Below are positions 35,094 through 43,452 of a DNA stretch of 64,000 bases, piece after piece; position 1 is the first letter of the stretch; every line of letters begins with the position of its first letter. Both the position numbers and the translations under genes were made by a program. Below the pieces are notes generated by a model that did not search any database, had not been told where the DNA came from, and was given only the letters and a program-made list of their open reading frames with translations. The DNA comes from Burkholderia lata (GTDB lineage Bacteria > Pseudomonadota > Gammaproteobacteria > Burkholderiales > Burkholderiaceae): NCBI RefSeq assembly GCF_902499335.1, contig NZ_CABVQK010000010.1, forward strand, positions 124,001 through 188,000. Direction: 5' to 3'.

Positions 35094-36164
35094 TTATACG
35101 GCGTCGGCCGTCTCCGGCGCGTCGCGCCGCGTGAGCAGCATCGCATCGCCGTAGCTGAAGAAGCGGTAGCGTTGCTCGATCGCGTGCCGGTACGCGGCGC
35201 GGATCGTCTCGACACCCGCGAACGCGGACACGAGCATCAGCAGCGTCGACTTCGGCAGGTGGAAGTTCGTGACGAGCCGGTCGACCACGCGGAAACGATA
35301 GCCGGGCGTGATGAAGATGTCGGTCTCGGCCTGCGTGGCCGCGAGCGGGCGGCCCGCTTCGTCGGCCGCGCGCGCGGCGGCTTCGAGCGCGCGCATCGAC
35401 GTCGTGCCGACGGCGATCACGTTGCCGCCGCGCGCACGGGTCGCGGCGATCTTGTCGACGAGCGACTGCGGCAGGTCATACCACTCGCTGTGCATCTTGT
35501 GCTCGGCGATGTTGTCGACGCGCACCGGCTGGAACGTGCCGGCGCCGACGTGCAGCGTCAGCGTCGCGCGCTCGACACCCATCGCGTCGAGCCGGTCGAG
35601 CATCGGCTGGTCGAAATGCAGACCGGCCGTCGGCGCTGCAACCGCGCCCGGGTTGCTCGCGTAGACGGTCTGGTAGCGCGTCTCGTCGGTCGCGTCCGGA
35701 TCGTGCTCGATATAGGGCGGCAGCGGCAGGCGGCCGTACCGCTCGATCAGGTCGAGGCACGGCTCGGGGAAGTTCAGCGTGAAGAACGGGTCGACGCGCT
35801 CGCCGACGGTCACGTCGAACGCATCGGCGAGCCGCAGCGTCGTGCCGGCGCCCGGCGACTTGCTCGCGCGGATCTGCGCGAGCGCCGTGTGCGTGCCCGT
35901 CACGCGCTCGATCAGCACCTCGATCTTGCCGCCGCTGGCCTTCTGGCCGAAGAAACGCGCCTTCAGCACCTTGGTATCGTTGAAGACGAGCAGGTCGCCG
36001 GCCGCGATGCACGACGGCAGCTCGGTGAAATGGCGGTCGACCAGGCGCGCGGGCGCGACGGTGCCGTCGACCTCGAGCAGGCGGCTCGCGGTGCGATCGG
36101 GCAGCGCGGTTTGTGCAATCAGCTCGGGCGGCAGATTGAAATCGAAATCGGAAAGCGTGAACAT
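35094..36164 (-). CDS. queA: S-adenosylmethionine:tRNA ribosyltransferase-isomerase QueA
   Basis: QueA moves the ribosyl group of SAM onto preQ1 in tRNA to form epoxyqueuosine. The 356-residue protein starts MFTLSDFDFNLPPELIAQ and contains LLVFNDTKVLKARFFGQK and AVAAPTAGLHF, all family signatures. The frame is open to 36347, but the extra residues run into the divergent recG promoter region. First gene of the queA-tgt-yajC-secDF cluster, with a 161-bp gap to tgt; recG is divergent. Confidence 0.96.
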   Translation of the reverse strand: MFTLSDFDFNLPPELIAQTALPDRTASRLLEVDGTVAPARLVDRHFTELPSCIAAGDLLVFNDTKVLKARFFGQKASGGKIEVLIERVTGTHTALAQIRASKSPGAGTTLRLADAFDVTVGERVDPFFTLNFPEPCLDLIERYGRLPLPPYIEHDPDATDETRYQTVYASNPGAVAAPTAGLHFDQPMLDRLDAMGVERATLTLHVGAGTFQPVRVDNIAEHKMHSEWYDLPQSLVDKIAATRARGGNVIAVGTTSMRALEAAARAADEAGRPLAATQAETDIFITPGYRFRVVDRLVTNFHLPKSTLLMLVSAFAGVETIRAAYRHAIEQRYRFFSYGDAMLLTRRDAPETADAV

Positions 36165-36331
36165 GCGGGCTGGTTCGAAGCGGCCGGCGGGCGTCGCCGG
36201 CAGGGCGGAAACGCGTAAATGGGGCGCGCGAGCCGCTATGATGACGGGATGCGCGGCCTGGCCGGCGTCGTTCGTTCGGACGACGTGAAAGCCGCTATTG
36301 TACTTGCCTTGCGAAGCACCCAGACGATCCG

Positions 36332-38686
36332 ATGCCTGTGTCACCACGCCGTTCCCCCGCCGCCGTTGCCGATTCCGCCGATCCGTTCGACGCGGAGGAT
36401 GTCGCGCCGCCCGCGCAAAGCGCGGGTGAGCGTGGTTCCGCCGAGCGCGCCGTGCCGCGCCGTGCCGGCCCGAAGCGTGGTGCCGACGGCAGGCTCGCGC
36501 AGCCGGCCGCCGCCGCGCCCGATGCCGATGTCGATGTCGATGTCGATGTCGACGGCGCCGCGGCGAGCGACGCAGCGGGCGCGGCCGGCGCGAAGCGTAA
36601 GAAGAAGCCGGCCGCCGACAAGCCCGTGAAGACCGTCGACAAGCTCGCGAAGCTCGGCCTCACGCGCTCGATCGATCTGGTGCTGCATCTGCCGATGCGC
36701 TACGAGGACGAAACCACGCTCACGCCGATCGGCGAGCTGCTGCCTGGCGGCATCGCGCAGGCCGAAGGCGTCGTGTTCGACAACGAGGTCGCATACCGGC
36801 CGCGCCGCCAGCTGGTCGTGAAGATCCAGGACGACGACGGCGAGCACCTCGTGCTGCGCTTCCTGAATTTCTACGGCTCGCAGGTCAAGCAGATGGCCGT
36901 CGGCCAGCGCCTGCGCGTGCGCGGCGACGTGCGTGGCGGCTTCTTCGGGATGGAGATGGTGCATCCGGCGGTGCGCGTCGTCGAAGCCGATGCGCCGCTG
37001 CCGCAGGTGCTCACGCCCGTCTATCCGAGCACGGCCGGCGTGTCGCAGGCCTATCTGCGCAAGGCGATCGAGAACGCGGTCGAGCGCACGCCGCTGCCCG
37101 AGCTGCTGCCGCCCGAGATCCAGCGCGACTACCTGTTGCCGCTCGACGTGCCGACGCTCGAGCAGGCCGTGCGCATCCTGCACCACCCGCGCATCGATTC
37201 CGACGAAGCCGCGTTGATGGACGGCTCGCATCCGGCGTGGACGCGCATCAAGTTCGAGGAGCTGCTCGCGCAGCAGCTGTCGCTCAAGCGCGCGCACGAG
37301 GAGCGCCGCACGCGCGCGGCGCCCGCGATGCCGCGCCACGCCGCGAGCGATGCCGGTGCGCTGACGACGCGGCTCTATGCGGCACTGCCGTTCACGCTGA
37401 CGGGCGCGCAGGCGCGCGTCGTCGACGAAATCGCGAACGACCTGACGCTCGCGCACCCGATGCAGCGCCTGCTGCAGGGCGACGTCGGCAGCGGCAAGAC
37501 GGTCGTCGCGGCACTGGCCGCCACGCAGGCGATCGACGCCGGCTACCAGGCCGCGCTGATGGCGCCCACGGAAATCCTCGCGGAACAGCACGCGCGCAAG
37601 CTGCGCGCGTGGCTCGAGCCGCTCGGCGTCACGGTCGCGTGGCTCGCGGGCAGCCTGAAGGCGAAGGAGAAGCGCGCGGCGATCGAGGCGGCCGCGCTCG
37701 GCACCGCGCAGCTCGTGATCGGTACGCACGCGATCATCCAGGACACGGTCGAATTCGCGCGGCTCGGCCTCGTGATCGTCGACGAACAGCACCGCTTCGG
37801 CGTCGAGCAGCGGCTCGCGCTGCGTGCAAAGGCCGCGAACGCGGCCAACGGCGCGCGCGACTTCCAGCCGCACCAGCTGATGATGTCGGCCACGCCGATT
37901 CCGCGCACGCTCGCGATGACGTACTACGCGGATCTCGAAGTCTCGACGATCGACGAGTTGCCGCCGGGCCGCACGCCCGTGCTGACGCGCCTCGTCGGCG
38001 ATGCGCGGCGCGAGGAGGTGATCGCCCGCGTACGCGAGGCCGCGTTGACCGGGCGCCAGGTGTACTGGGTGTGCCCGCTGATCGAGGAGAGCGAGACGCT
38101 GCAGCTGCAGACGGCCGTCGAGACGTACGAGACACTGGCCACCACGCTCCCGGAGCTGAAGGTCGGGCTCGTGCACGGGCGGCTGTCGCCGGCCGACAAG
38201 GCGGCCGTGATGGAAGCGTTCACGCGCAACGACGTGCAGCTGCTCGTCGCGACGACCGTGATCGAGGTCGGCGTCGACGTGCCGAACGCGTCGCTGATGG
38301 TGATCGAGCACGCGGAGCGCTTCGGCCTCGCGCAGCTGCACCAGCTGCGCGGCCGGGTCGGGCGCGGCACCGCGGCGTCGGTGTGCGTGCTGCTGTACAC
38401 GGGGCCGCTGTCGCTCACGGGCCGCGAGCGGCTGAAGACGATGCGCGAGACGACCGACGGCTTCGAGATCGCACGGCGCGACCTCGAGATCCGCGGCCCC
38501 GGTGAATTCCTCGGCGCACGCCAGTCGGGCGCGGCGATGCTGCGCTTTGCGAACCTCGAGACCGACGGCTGGCTGATCGATCCGGCCCGCGAAGCCGCGA
38601 CGCGGCTGATTGCCGCGTATCCCGAGATCGTCACGCAGCATCTCGCGCGCTGGCTCGGCGCGCGGGAGCAGTATCTGAAGGCCTGA
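36332..38686 (+). CDS. recG: ATP-dependent DNA helicase RecG
   Basis: A 784-residue branched-DNA helicase that remodels stalled forks and Holliday junctions. The wedge/OB domain (LRFLNFYGSQVKQMAVGQRLRVRG) precedes two helicase domains: Walker A GDVGSGKT, the DEQH box IVDEQHRFG, the SATPIPRTLAM motif III region and the TRG/motif VI region HQLRGRVGRGTAAS. It has a ~95-residue N-terminal extension of low complexity, including a D-V repeat (residues 65-74) coded by a GATGTC tandem repeat, and a Lys-rich patch. The homologous region begins near residue 100. An internal start cannot be excluded, but none has a clear ribosome site. Confidence 0.94.
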   Translation: MPVSPRRSPAAVADSADPFDAEDVAPPAQSAGERGSAERAVPRRAGPKRGADGRLAQPAAAAPDADVDVDVDVDGAAASDAAGAAGAKRKKKPAADKPVKTVDKLAKLGLTRSIDLVLHLPMRYEDETTLTPIGELLPGGIAQAEGVVFDNEVAYRPRRQLVVKIQDDDGEHLVLRFLNFYGSQVKQMAVGQRLRVRGDVRGGFFGMEMVHPAVRVVEADAPLPQVLTPVYPSTAGVSQAYLRKAIENAVERTPLPELLPPEIQRDYLLPLDVPTLEQAVRILHHPRIDSDEAALMDGSHPAWTRIKFEELLAQQLSLKRAHEERRTRAAPAMPRHAASDAGALTTRLYAALPFTLTGAQARVVDEIANDLTLAHPMQRLLQGDVGSGKTVVAALAATQAIDAGYQAALMAPTEILAEQHARKLRAWLEPLGVTVAWLAGSLKAKEKRAAIEAAALGTAQLVIGTHAIIQDTVEFARLGLVIVDEQHRFGVEQRLALRAKAANAANGARDFQPHQLMMSATPIPRTLAMTYYADLEVSTIDELPPGRTPVLTRLVGDARREEVIARVREAALTGRQVYWVCPLIEESETLQLQTAVETYETLATTLPELKVGLVHGRLSPADKAAVMEAFTRNDVQLLVATTVIEVGVDVPNASLMVIEHAERFGLAQLHQLRGRVGRGTAASVCVLLYTGPLSLTGRERLKTMRETTDGFEIARRDLEIRGPGEFLGARQSGAAMLRFANLETDGWLIDPAREAATRLIAAYPEIVTQHLARWLGAREQYLKA
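36527..36550 (+). repeat. (GATGTC)4 tandem repeat within recG
   Basis: Four exact copies of the hexamer GATGTC, flanked by near-copies GATGCC and GACGGC. It encodes Asp-Val repeats in the N-terminal extension of RecG. The unit is a multiple of three, so copy-number changes keep the frame. Confidence 0.95.
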
Positions 38687-38744
38687 TCCGCGGGTCGGGG
38701 CCGGATTTGAAACCGCCGTTTGAAGCATTCCGATGCAGAGAAAC

Positions 38745-38806
38745 TTGGCGAACCGGTGCCACAGGGTGTATAAATTAAACCTATCGCCTGTATATCTCTG
38801 ATTGAC
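38745..38806 (+). promoter_or_regulatory. oxyR promoter with candidate OxyR autoregulatory site
   Basis: TTGGCG (38745-38750), an 18-bp spacer and TATAAA (38769-38774) make a plausible promoter 37 bp before the oxyR ATG. Overlapping the -10 is ATAA-N7-CTAT-N7-ATAT (38770-38773, 38781-38784, 38792-38795). This has the tetranucleotide spacing of OxyR sites (consensus ATAG-N7-CTAT-N7-ATAG-N7-CTAT); the fourth element is poor. The position suits autorepression. The CTATCG-N4-TATA core recurs upstream of katG. Confidence 0.5.
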
Positions 38807-38811
38807 CCACA

Positions 38812-39771
38812 ATGACGCTGACTGAATTGAAATACATCGTCGCGGTCGCGCGCGAACGGCATTTCGGCCGCGCGGCCGAAGCATGCTTCGTGAGCCAGCC
38901 GACGCTGTCGGTGGCGATCAAGAAGCTCGAAGACGAGCTCAACGTGCAGATTTTCGAACGCGGCGCGAGCGAAGTGAGCGTGACGCCGATCGGTGACCAG
39001 ATCGTCACGCAGGCGCAGCGCGTGCTCGAGCAGACCTTTGCGATCAAGGAGATCGCGAAGCAGGGCAAGGATCCGCTGGTCGGCCCGTTCCGCCTCGGCG
39101 TGATCTACACGATCGGGCCCTACCTGCTGCCGACGCTCGTCAAGCAGATGATCCAGCGTGTCCCGCAGATGCCGCTGATGCTGCAGGAAAACTACACGCT
39201 GAAGCTGCTCGAACTGCTGAAGCAGGGCGAGATCGACGCCGCGATTATGGCGCTGCCGTTTCCGGAAACCGGCCTGATGGTGCGCCCGCTGTACGACGAA
39301 CCGTTCGTCGTCGCGCTGCCGGCCGGCCATCCGTGGGAGAAGCGCGAGGAAATCGACGCCGAGGATCTCAAGCAGGAAACCATGCTGCTGCTCGGCAACG
39401 GCCACTGCTTCCGCGATCACGTGCTCGGCGTGTGCCCGGAACTGATGCGCTTCTCGCAGACCGCCGACGGCATCCAGAAGACCTTCGAGGGCTCGTCGCT
39501 CGAGACGATCCGCCACATGGTCGCGAGCGGCGTCGGCATCACGGTGCTGCCGCGGATGTCGGTCGCCGAGATCGGCCCGCGCGCGAACGGCCCTGACGCC
39601 GAACTGCTGTCGTACGTGCCGTTCAACGAGCCGGTGCCCGACCGCCGCGTGGTGCTCGTGTGGCGCAAAAGCTTCACCCGGATGCCCGCGATCGACGCGA
39701 TCAGCGACGCGATTGCCGCGTGCGACCTGCCGGGCGTCGCGAAGCTCGACATGCCGGCGACGATGAACTGA
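38812..39771 (+). CDS. oxyR: Hydrogen peroxide-sensing LysR-type regulator OxyR
   Basis: A 319-residue LysR protein whose N-terminus MTLTELKYIVAVARERHFGRAAEACFVSQPTLSVAIKKLE matches OxyR. The two redox cysteines sit at exactly the E. coli positions, Cys199 and Cys208 (GHCFRDHVLGVC), so it should form the disulfide that switches it to an activator on peroxide. It is upstream of katG and dps on the same strand, the expected regulon. A terminator follows its stop, so katG has its own promoter. An OxyR-like site overlaps its own promoter. Confidence 0.96.
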   Translation: MTLTELKYIVAVARERHFGRAAEACFVSQPTLSVAIKKLEDELNVQIFERGASEVSVTPIGDQIVTQAQRVLEQTFAIKEIAKQGKDPLVGPFRLGVIYTIGPYLLPTLVKQMIQRVPQMPLMLQENYTLKLLELLKQGEIDAAIMALPFPETGLMVRPLYDEPFVVALPAGHPWEKREEIDAEDLKQETMLLLGNGHCFRDHVLGVCPELMRFSQTADGIQKTFEGSSLETIRHMVASGVGITVLPRMSVAEIGPRANGPDAELLSYVPFNEPVPDRRVVLVWRKSFTRMPAIDAISDAIAACDLPGVAKLDMPATMN

Positions 39772-39804
39772 GCACGCCGCGCATGCGCGTGTGGCAGCAC
39801 GATG

Positions 39805-39834
39805 AACGGGGTCTTGCGACCCCGTTTATTTTTC
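39805..39834 (+). terminator. Intrinsic terminator of oxyR
   Basis: A 9-bp perfect stem AACGGGGTC/GACCCCGTT with a TTGC loop, then TATTTTT, 33 nt after the oxyR stop. Confidence 0.85.
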
Positions 39835-39835
39835 T

Positions 39836-39890
39836 CTATCGCATATATAAAATTTATCAAATTCAAATAAACGATAGTTATAGATAGAAT
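39836..39890 (+). promoter_or_regulatory. Candidate katG leader promoter with OxyR-like element
   Basis: An AT-rich block in a GC-rich genome. TTCAAA (39862-39867), a 17-bp spacer and TAGAAT (39885-39890) form a plausible promoter. CTATCG (39836-39841) and its inverted copy CGATAG (39872-39877) flank the -35. The CTATCG-N4-TATA core is shared with the oxyR promoter, and CTAT-N7-ATAA follows OxyR half-site spacing. If used, the katG transcript has a ~515-nt leader. Confidence 0.5.
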
Positions 39891-39960
39891 CCTCTACATG
39901 GATCGGCGTCGTGTCGACGGCTGGTCAGCACGTTGAATGCAAGCGCCAAAGGAGGATGTC

Positions 39961-40098
39961 ATGATGCGGTCGGTATTGCAGCAAGCGCAGCGGAACATCC
40001 CGTCGCGCGACGCGGTCGTACATCGCGCCAGGGCGGCGGTTCGCAGCCTGCGTCCGATTGCGTTCGCGTATCTGGCGGACCGTGTGTATGGTGGCTGA
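39961..40098 (+). CDS. Small hypothetical protein (45 aa) in the katG leader
   Basis: A 45-codon ORF with the best Shine-Dalgarno in the area (AAAGGAGG, 4 nt before ATGATG at 39961/39964). The product is basic (eight arginines), with a hydrophobic patch near the C-terminus (PIAFAYLADRVYGG). I do not recognise it. GC at third positions is about 76%, lower than in neighbouring genes, so coding use is plausible but not proven. It lies 63 nt downstream of the candidate katG promoter, so it would be translated from the peroxide-induced transcript. Confidence 0.45.
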   Translation: MMRSVLQQAQRNIPSRDAVVHRARAAVRSLRPIAFAYLADRVYGG

Positions 40099-40164
40099 AC
40101 GCCGCCGCGCGCCGGTTCAGTGTTCCCCCGATTCACCCGCCGTCAAGCCATGAGGGAGCATCGC

Positions 40165-40293
40165 ATGTCCGAAAGCTGGAATATCGCCCGCAGCGCCGGC
40201 ACGACGCCTGCCGGCAGCCGGTTCCCCGAGCGTCCCGCCTGCGGTACATCGCTGCGGGCGCGCGCGTCACAGGCCACGCACGACATCCCGTAG
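40165..40293 (+). CDS. Possible small ORF (42 aa) in the katG leader
   Basis: A 42-codon ORF with GAGGGAG 5 nt before its ATG, beginning MSESWNIARSAGTTPAG and ending at TAG 40291-40293. There is no recognisable family. Support is only the ribosome-site-like sequence and its position between the 45-codon ORF and katG; it may be a chance frame. Confidence 0.25.
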   Translation: MSESWNIARSAGTTPAGSRFPERPACGTSLRARASQATHDIP

Positions 40294-40413
40294 CACGACA
40301 GGAGGACCAACCTGTTCCGTTTCCCATCCCCGCAATGACACTCCACCGACCGCGCCCGGCATGCCGCCGGAGCAAACGGATGGAGTCATACGAGCAAGCC
40401 AAGGAGAAATCGC

Positions 40414-42600
40414 ATGTCGAACGAAACGAAGTGCCCGTTCAACCACACCGCTGGTGGCGGCACGACGAACAAGGACTGGTGGCCGAATCAGCTTAACCTG
40501 AACATCCTGCACCGGCATTCGGCGCTGTCCGATCCGATGGACAAGGATTTCGACTACGCCGAAGCGTTCAAGAAGCTGGACCTTGAGGCGGTGAAGAAGG
40601 ACCTGCACGCGCTGATGACGACGTCGCAGGACTGGTGGCCGGCCGACTTCGGCCACTATGGCGGCCTGTTCATCCGCATGGCCTGGCACAGCGCCGGCAC
40701 GTACCGTACGGCCGACGGCCGCGGCGGCGCGGGCGGCGGGCAGCAGCGCTTTGCGCCGCTCAACAGCTGGCCGGACAACGTCAGCCTCGACAAGGCGCGC
40801 CGGCTGGTGTGGCCGATCAAGCAGAAGTACGGCCGCAACATCTCGTGGGCCGACCTGCTGATCCTGACCGGCAACGTCGCGCTCGAATCGATGGGCTTCA
40901 AGACCTTCGGCTATGCCGGCGGCCGCGTCGATACGTGGGAACCGGACGACGTCTACTGGGGTTCGGAAAAGATCTGGCTGGAACTGAGCGGCGGCCCGAA
41001 CAGCCGCTACTCGGGCAAGCGCGACCTCGAAAGCCCGCTCGCCGCGGTGCAGATGGGCCTCATCTACGTGAACCCGGAAGGCCCGGACGGCAACCCCGAC
41101 CCGGTCGCCGCCGCGCATGACATCCGCGAGACGTTCGCACGCATGGCGATGAACGACGAAGAGACGGTCGCGCTGATCGCGGGCGGCCACACGTTCGGCA
41201 AGACGCACGGCGCCGGTCCGGCCTCGAACGTCGGCGCCGAGCCGGAAGCTGCAGGCCTCGAGCAGCAGGGTCTCGGCTGGAAGAGCACGTTCGGCACGGG
41301 CAAGGGCAAGGATGCCATCACGAGCGGCCTGGAAGTCACGTGGACGTCGACGCCGACGCAGTGGAGCAACGACTTCTTCAAGCACCTGTTCAGCTACGAG
41401 TGGGAGCTCACGAAGAGCCCGGCCGGCGCGCACCAGTGGGTCGCGAAGGACGCCGGCGACGTGATTCCGGATGCATTCGACGCGTCGAAGAAGCATCGCC
41501 CGACGATGCTGACGACCGACCTGTCGCTGCGTTTCGATCCGGCCTACGAGAAGATTTCGCGCTGCTTCCACGACAACCCGGCCGAGTTCGCCGACGCGTT
41601 CGCACGCGCCTGGTTCAAGCTCACGCACCGCGACATGGGCCCGCGTGCCCGCTATCTCGGCCCGGACGTGCCGGCCGAGCATCTGCTGTGGCAGGACCCG
41701 ATTCCGGCCGTCGACCACAAATTGATCGACGACGCCGACGTCGCGGCGCTGAAGGCGAAGGTGCTCGCGTCGGGCCTGTCGGTGTCGCAGCTCGTGTCGA
41801 CCGCATGGGCGTCGGCTGCGACGTTCCGCGGTTCGGACAAGCGCGGCGGCGCGAACGGTGCGCGTATCCGCCTGGCGCCGCAGAAGGACTGGGAAGTGAA
41901 CCGTCCGGCTGAACTCGCGAAGGTGCTCGCGACGCTCGAAGGCGTGCAGAAGGCGTTCAACGACGCGCAGACGGGCGGCAAGAAAGTGTCGCTCGCCGAC
42001 CTGATCGTGCTGGCCGGTGCGGCCGGCGTCGAGCAGGCAGCGAAGAACGCGGGCGTCGCGGTGACGGTGCCGTTCGCGCCGGGCCGTGCGGATGCGTCGC
42101 AGGAAGAGACCGACATCGAAGCGATGGCCGTGCTCGAGCCGGTTGCAGATGGCTTCCGCAACTTCCTGAAGCACGCGTACAAGACGCCGGCCGAGGCGCT
42201 GCTGGTCGACAAGGCGCAACTGCTGACGCTGAGCGCGCCCGAGATGACGGTGCTCGTCGGTGGCCTGCGCGTGCTCGGTGCGAACGCCGGCGATGCGAAG
42301 CAGGGCGTGTTCACCGACCGTCCGGAAGCGCTGACGAACGACTTCTTCGTGAACCTGCTCGACATGGGCACGGAATGGAAGCCGGTGTCGGCCGCGAACG
42401 ACGTGTTCGAAGGGCGCGATCGTGCGACGGGCCAGGTCAAGTGGACCGGCTCGCGCGTCGACCTGATCTTCGGTTCGCATGCGCAGCTGCGTGCGTTGGC
42501 CGAGGTGTACGGCAGCGCGGATGCGAAGGAGAAGTTCGCGCGCGATTTCGTTGCGGCCTGGAACAAGGTGATGAACCTCGACCGCTTCGACCTCGCGTAA
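40414..42600 (+). CDS. katG: Catalase-peroxidase KatG
   Basis: A 728-residue haem enzyme with catalase and peroxidase activity. Distal-side residues Arg88, Trp91 and His92 (IRMAWHSAGTYR) and the proximal His259 (GGHTFGKTHGAGP) are present. The Trp91-Tyr218-Met244 set that forms the covalent adduct needed for catalase activity is intact, matching Trp111-Tyr238-Met264 of the B. pseudomallei enzyme with an offset of 20. The C-terminal repeat domain is complete. CAAGGAG lies 8 nt before the ATG. OxyR control is likely; dps follows. Confidence 0.97.
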   Translation: MSNETKCPFNHTAGGGTTNKDWWPNQLNLNILHRHSALSDPMDKDFDYAEAFKKLDLEAVKKDLHALMTTSQDWWPADFGHYGGLFIRMAWHSAGTYRTADGRGGAGGGQQRFAPLNSWPDNVSLDKARRLVWPIKQKYGRNISWADLLILTGNVALESMGFKTFGYAGGRVDTWEPDDVYWGSEKIWLELSGGPNSRYSGKRDLESPLAAVQMGLIYVNPEGPDGNPDPVAAAHDIRETFARMAMNDEETVALIAGGHTFGKTHGAGPASNVGAEPEAAGLEQQGLGWKSTFGTGKGKDAITSGLEVTWTSTPTQWSNDFFKHLFSYEWELTKSPAGAHQWVAKDAGDVIPDAFDASKKHRPTMLTTDLSLRFDPAYEKISRCFHDNPAEFADAFARAWFKLTHRDMGPRARYLGPDVPAEHLLWQDPIPAVDHKLIDDADVAALKAKVLASGLSVSQLVSTAWASAATFRGSDKRGGANGARIRLAPQKDWEVNRPAELAKVLATLEGVQKAFNDAQTGGKKVSLADLIVLAGAAGVEQAAKNAGVAVTVPFAPGRADASQEETDIEAMAVLEPVADGFRNFLKHAYKTPAEALLVDKAQLLTLSAPEMTVLVGGLRVLGANAGDAKQGVFTDRPEALTNDFFVNLLDMGTEWKPVSAANDVFEGRDRATGQVKWTGSRVDLIFGSHAQLRALAEVYGSADAKEKFARDFVAAWNKVMNLDRFDLA

Positions 42601-42637
42601 GCGTCACCGTGCAGTAGTGCGGTGATGCCGTAACGGG

Positions 42638-42669
42638 AAACGGCCGGTCGCCCGACCGGCCGTTTCTTC
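42638..42669 (+). terminator. Intrinsic terminator after katG
   Basis: A 13-bp perfect stem AAACGGCCGGTCG/CGACCGGCCGTTT with a 2-nt loop, then CTTCC, 37 nt after the katG stop. The U tract is short, so read-through to the small ORF and dps is possible. Confidence 0.75.
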
Positions 42670-42702
42670 CTGACCCTGAGTTTTGTTGAAGGAGTGACGA
42701 TC

Positions 42703-42843
42703 ATGACGCAAATGATGCAGAACATGCGCGCTGCACTGGCGACGCCGGCCGAGGTCGCGCGATACGTTGTCGGATCCGCCATCGTCATCGGCGGTGCGGC
42801 CGAACTCGTGTCGCAGGCGCTGCACGCGATCGCGGCCGCCTGA
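42703..42843 (+). CDS. Small hypothetical hydrophobic protein (46 aa) between katG and dps
   Basis: A 46-codon ORF with GAAGGAG 8 nt upstream of the ATG. The product starts MTQMMQNMRAALATPAEVAR and continues with a hydrophobic, Ala/Ile/Val-rich stretch (YVVGSAIVIGGAAELVSQAL), which could be a single membrane helix or an amphipathic helix. Codon use is strongly GC3-rich, like real genes here. I do not recognise a family. Its place between katG and dps suggests a role in, or co-regulation with, peroxide defence. Confidence 0.6.
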   Translation: MTQMMQNMRAALATPAEVARYVVGSAIVIGGAAELVSQALHAIAAA

Positions 42844-42963
42844 GCGCGGCGTTTCACGCGCCACGCGTAGTGGCGAGACGTGTATGCAGGTAGTGCGGTA
42901 TCAATAGGCAGGTAGCCCGATTCGCTTTCATTGCTCGGGTTCATTGAATAAGGAGTCCGTAAC

Positions 42964-43452
42964 ATGGCCGGGAAGACTCATGCCGCCCAGATCAACATCG
43001 GCATCAGCGACAAGGACCGCAAGAAGATCGCGGAAGGCCTGTCGCGCCTGCTCGCCGATACGTTCACGCTGTACCTGAAGACCCACAATTTCCACTGGAA
43101 CGTCACGGGCCCGATGTTCAACACGCTGCACCTGATGTTCGAGGCGCAGTACAACGAACTGTGGCTCGCGGTCGATTCGGTTGCCGAACGCATTCGTACG
43201 CTCGGCGTCGTCGCGCCGGGGACCTTCGGCGATTTCGCGAAACTGTCGTCGGTGCCGGAAGCGAACGGCGTGCCGGCGGCGGAAGACATGATCCGCCAGC
43301 TCGTCGAAGGGCACGAGGCCGTCGTGCGTACCGCGCGCGCGATCTTCCCGCTTGCCGATGCGGCGAGCGACGAGCCGACCGCGGATCTGCTGACGCAGCG
43401 CCTGCAAGTTCATGAAAAGACCGCGTGGATGCTGCGGTCGTTGCTCGCGTAG
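42964..43452 (+). CDS. dps: Dps-family DNA-binding ferritin
   Basis: A 162-residue four-helix protein that forms dodecamers, oxidises Fe2+ with H2O2 and shields DNA. The inter-subunit ferroxidase residues are visible in HNFHWNVTGPMFNTLHLMFEAQY (His44, His56, Glu60) and in LAVDSVAERIR (Asp71, Glu75). The lysine-rich N-terminus (MAGKTHAAQ...DKDRKK) could contact DNA. AAGGAG precedes the ATG by 8 nt. In Burkholderia dpsA is co-expressed with katG under OxyR; the order here fits. Confidence 0.95.
   Translation: MAGKTHAAQINIGISDKDRKKIAEGLSRLLADTFTLYLKTHNFHWNVTGPMFNTLHLMFEAQYNELWLAVDSVAERIRTLGVVAPGTFGDFAKLSSVPEANGVPAAEDMIRQLVEGHEAVVRTARAIFPLADAASDEPTADLLTQRLQVHEKTAWMLRSLLA

Noticed and set aside
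36341..38884. 847-codon open frame on the - strand opposite recG
   Set aside because: Low-complexity Arg/Leu/His/Asp-rich translation, antisense to a well supported RecG.
39933..40496. 187-codon frame spanning the katG leader and the katG start
   Set aside because: It overlaps the start of katG out of frame and has no ribosome site; the smaller ORFs with good ribosome sites explain the region better.
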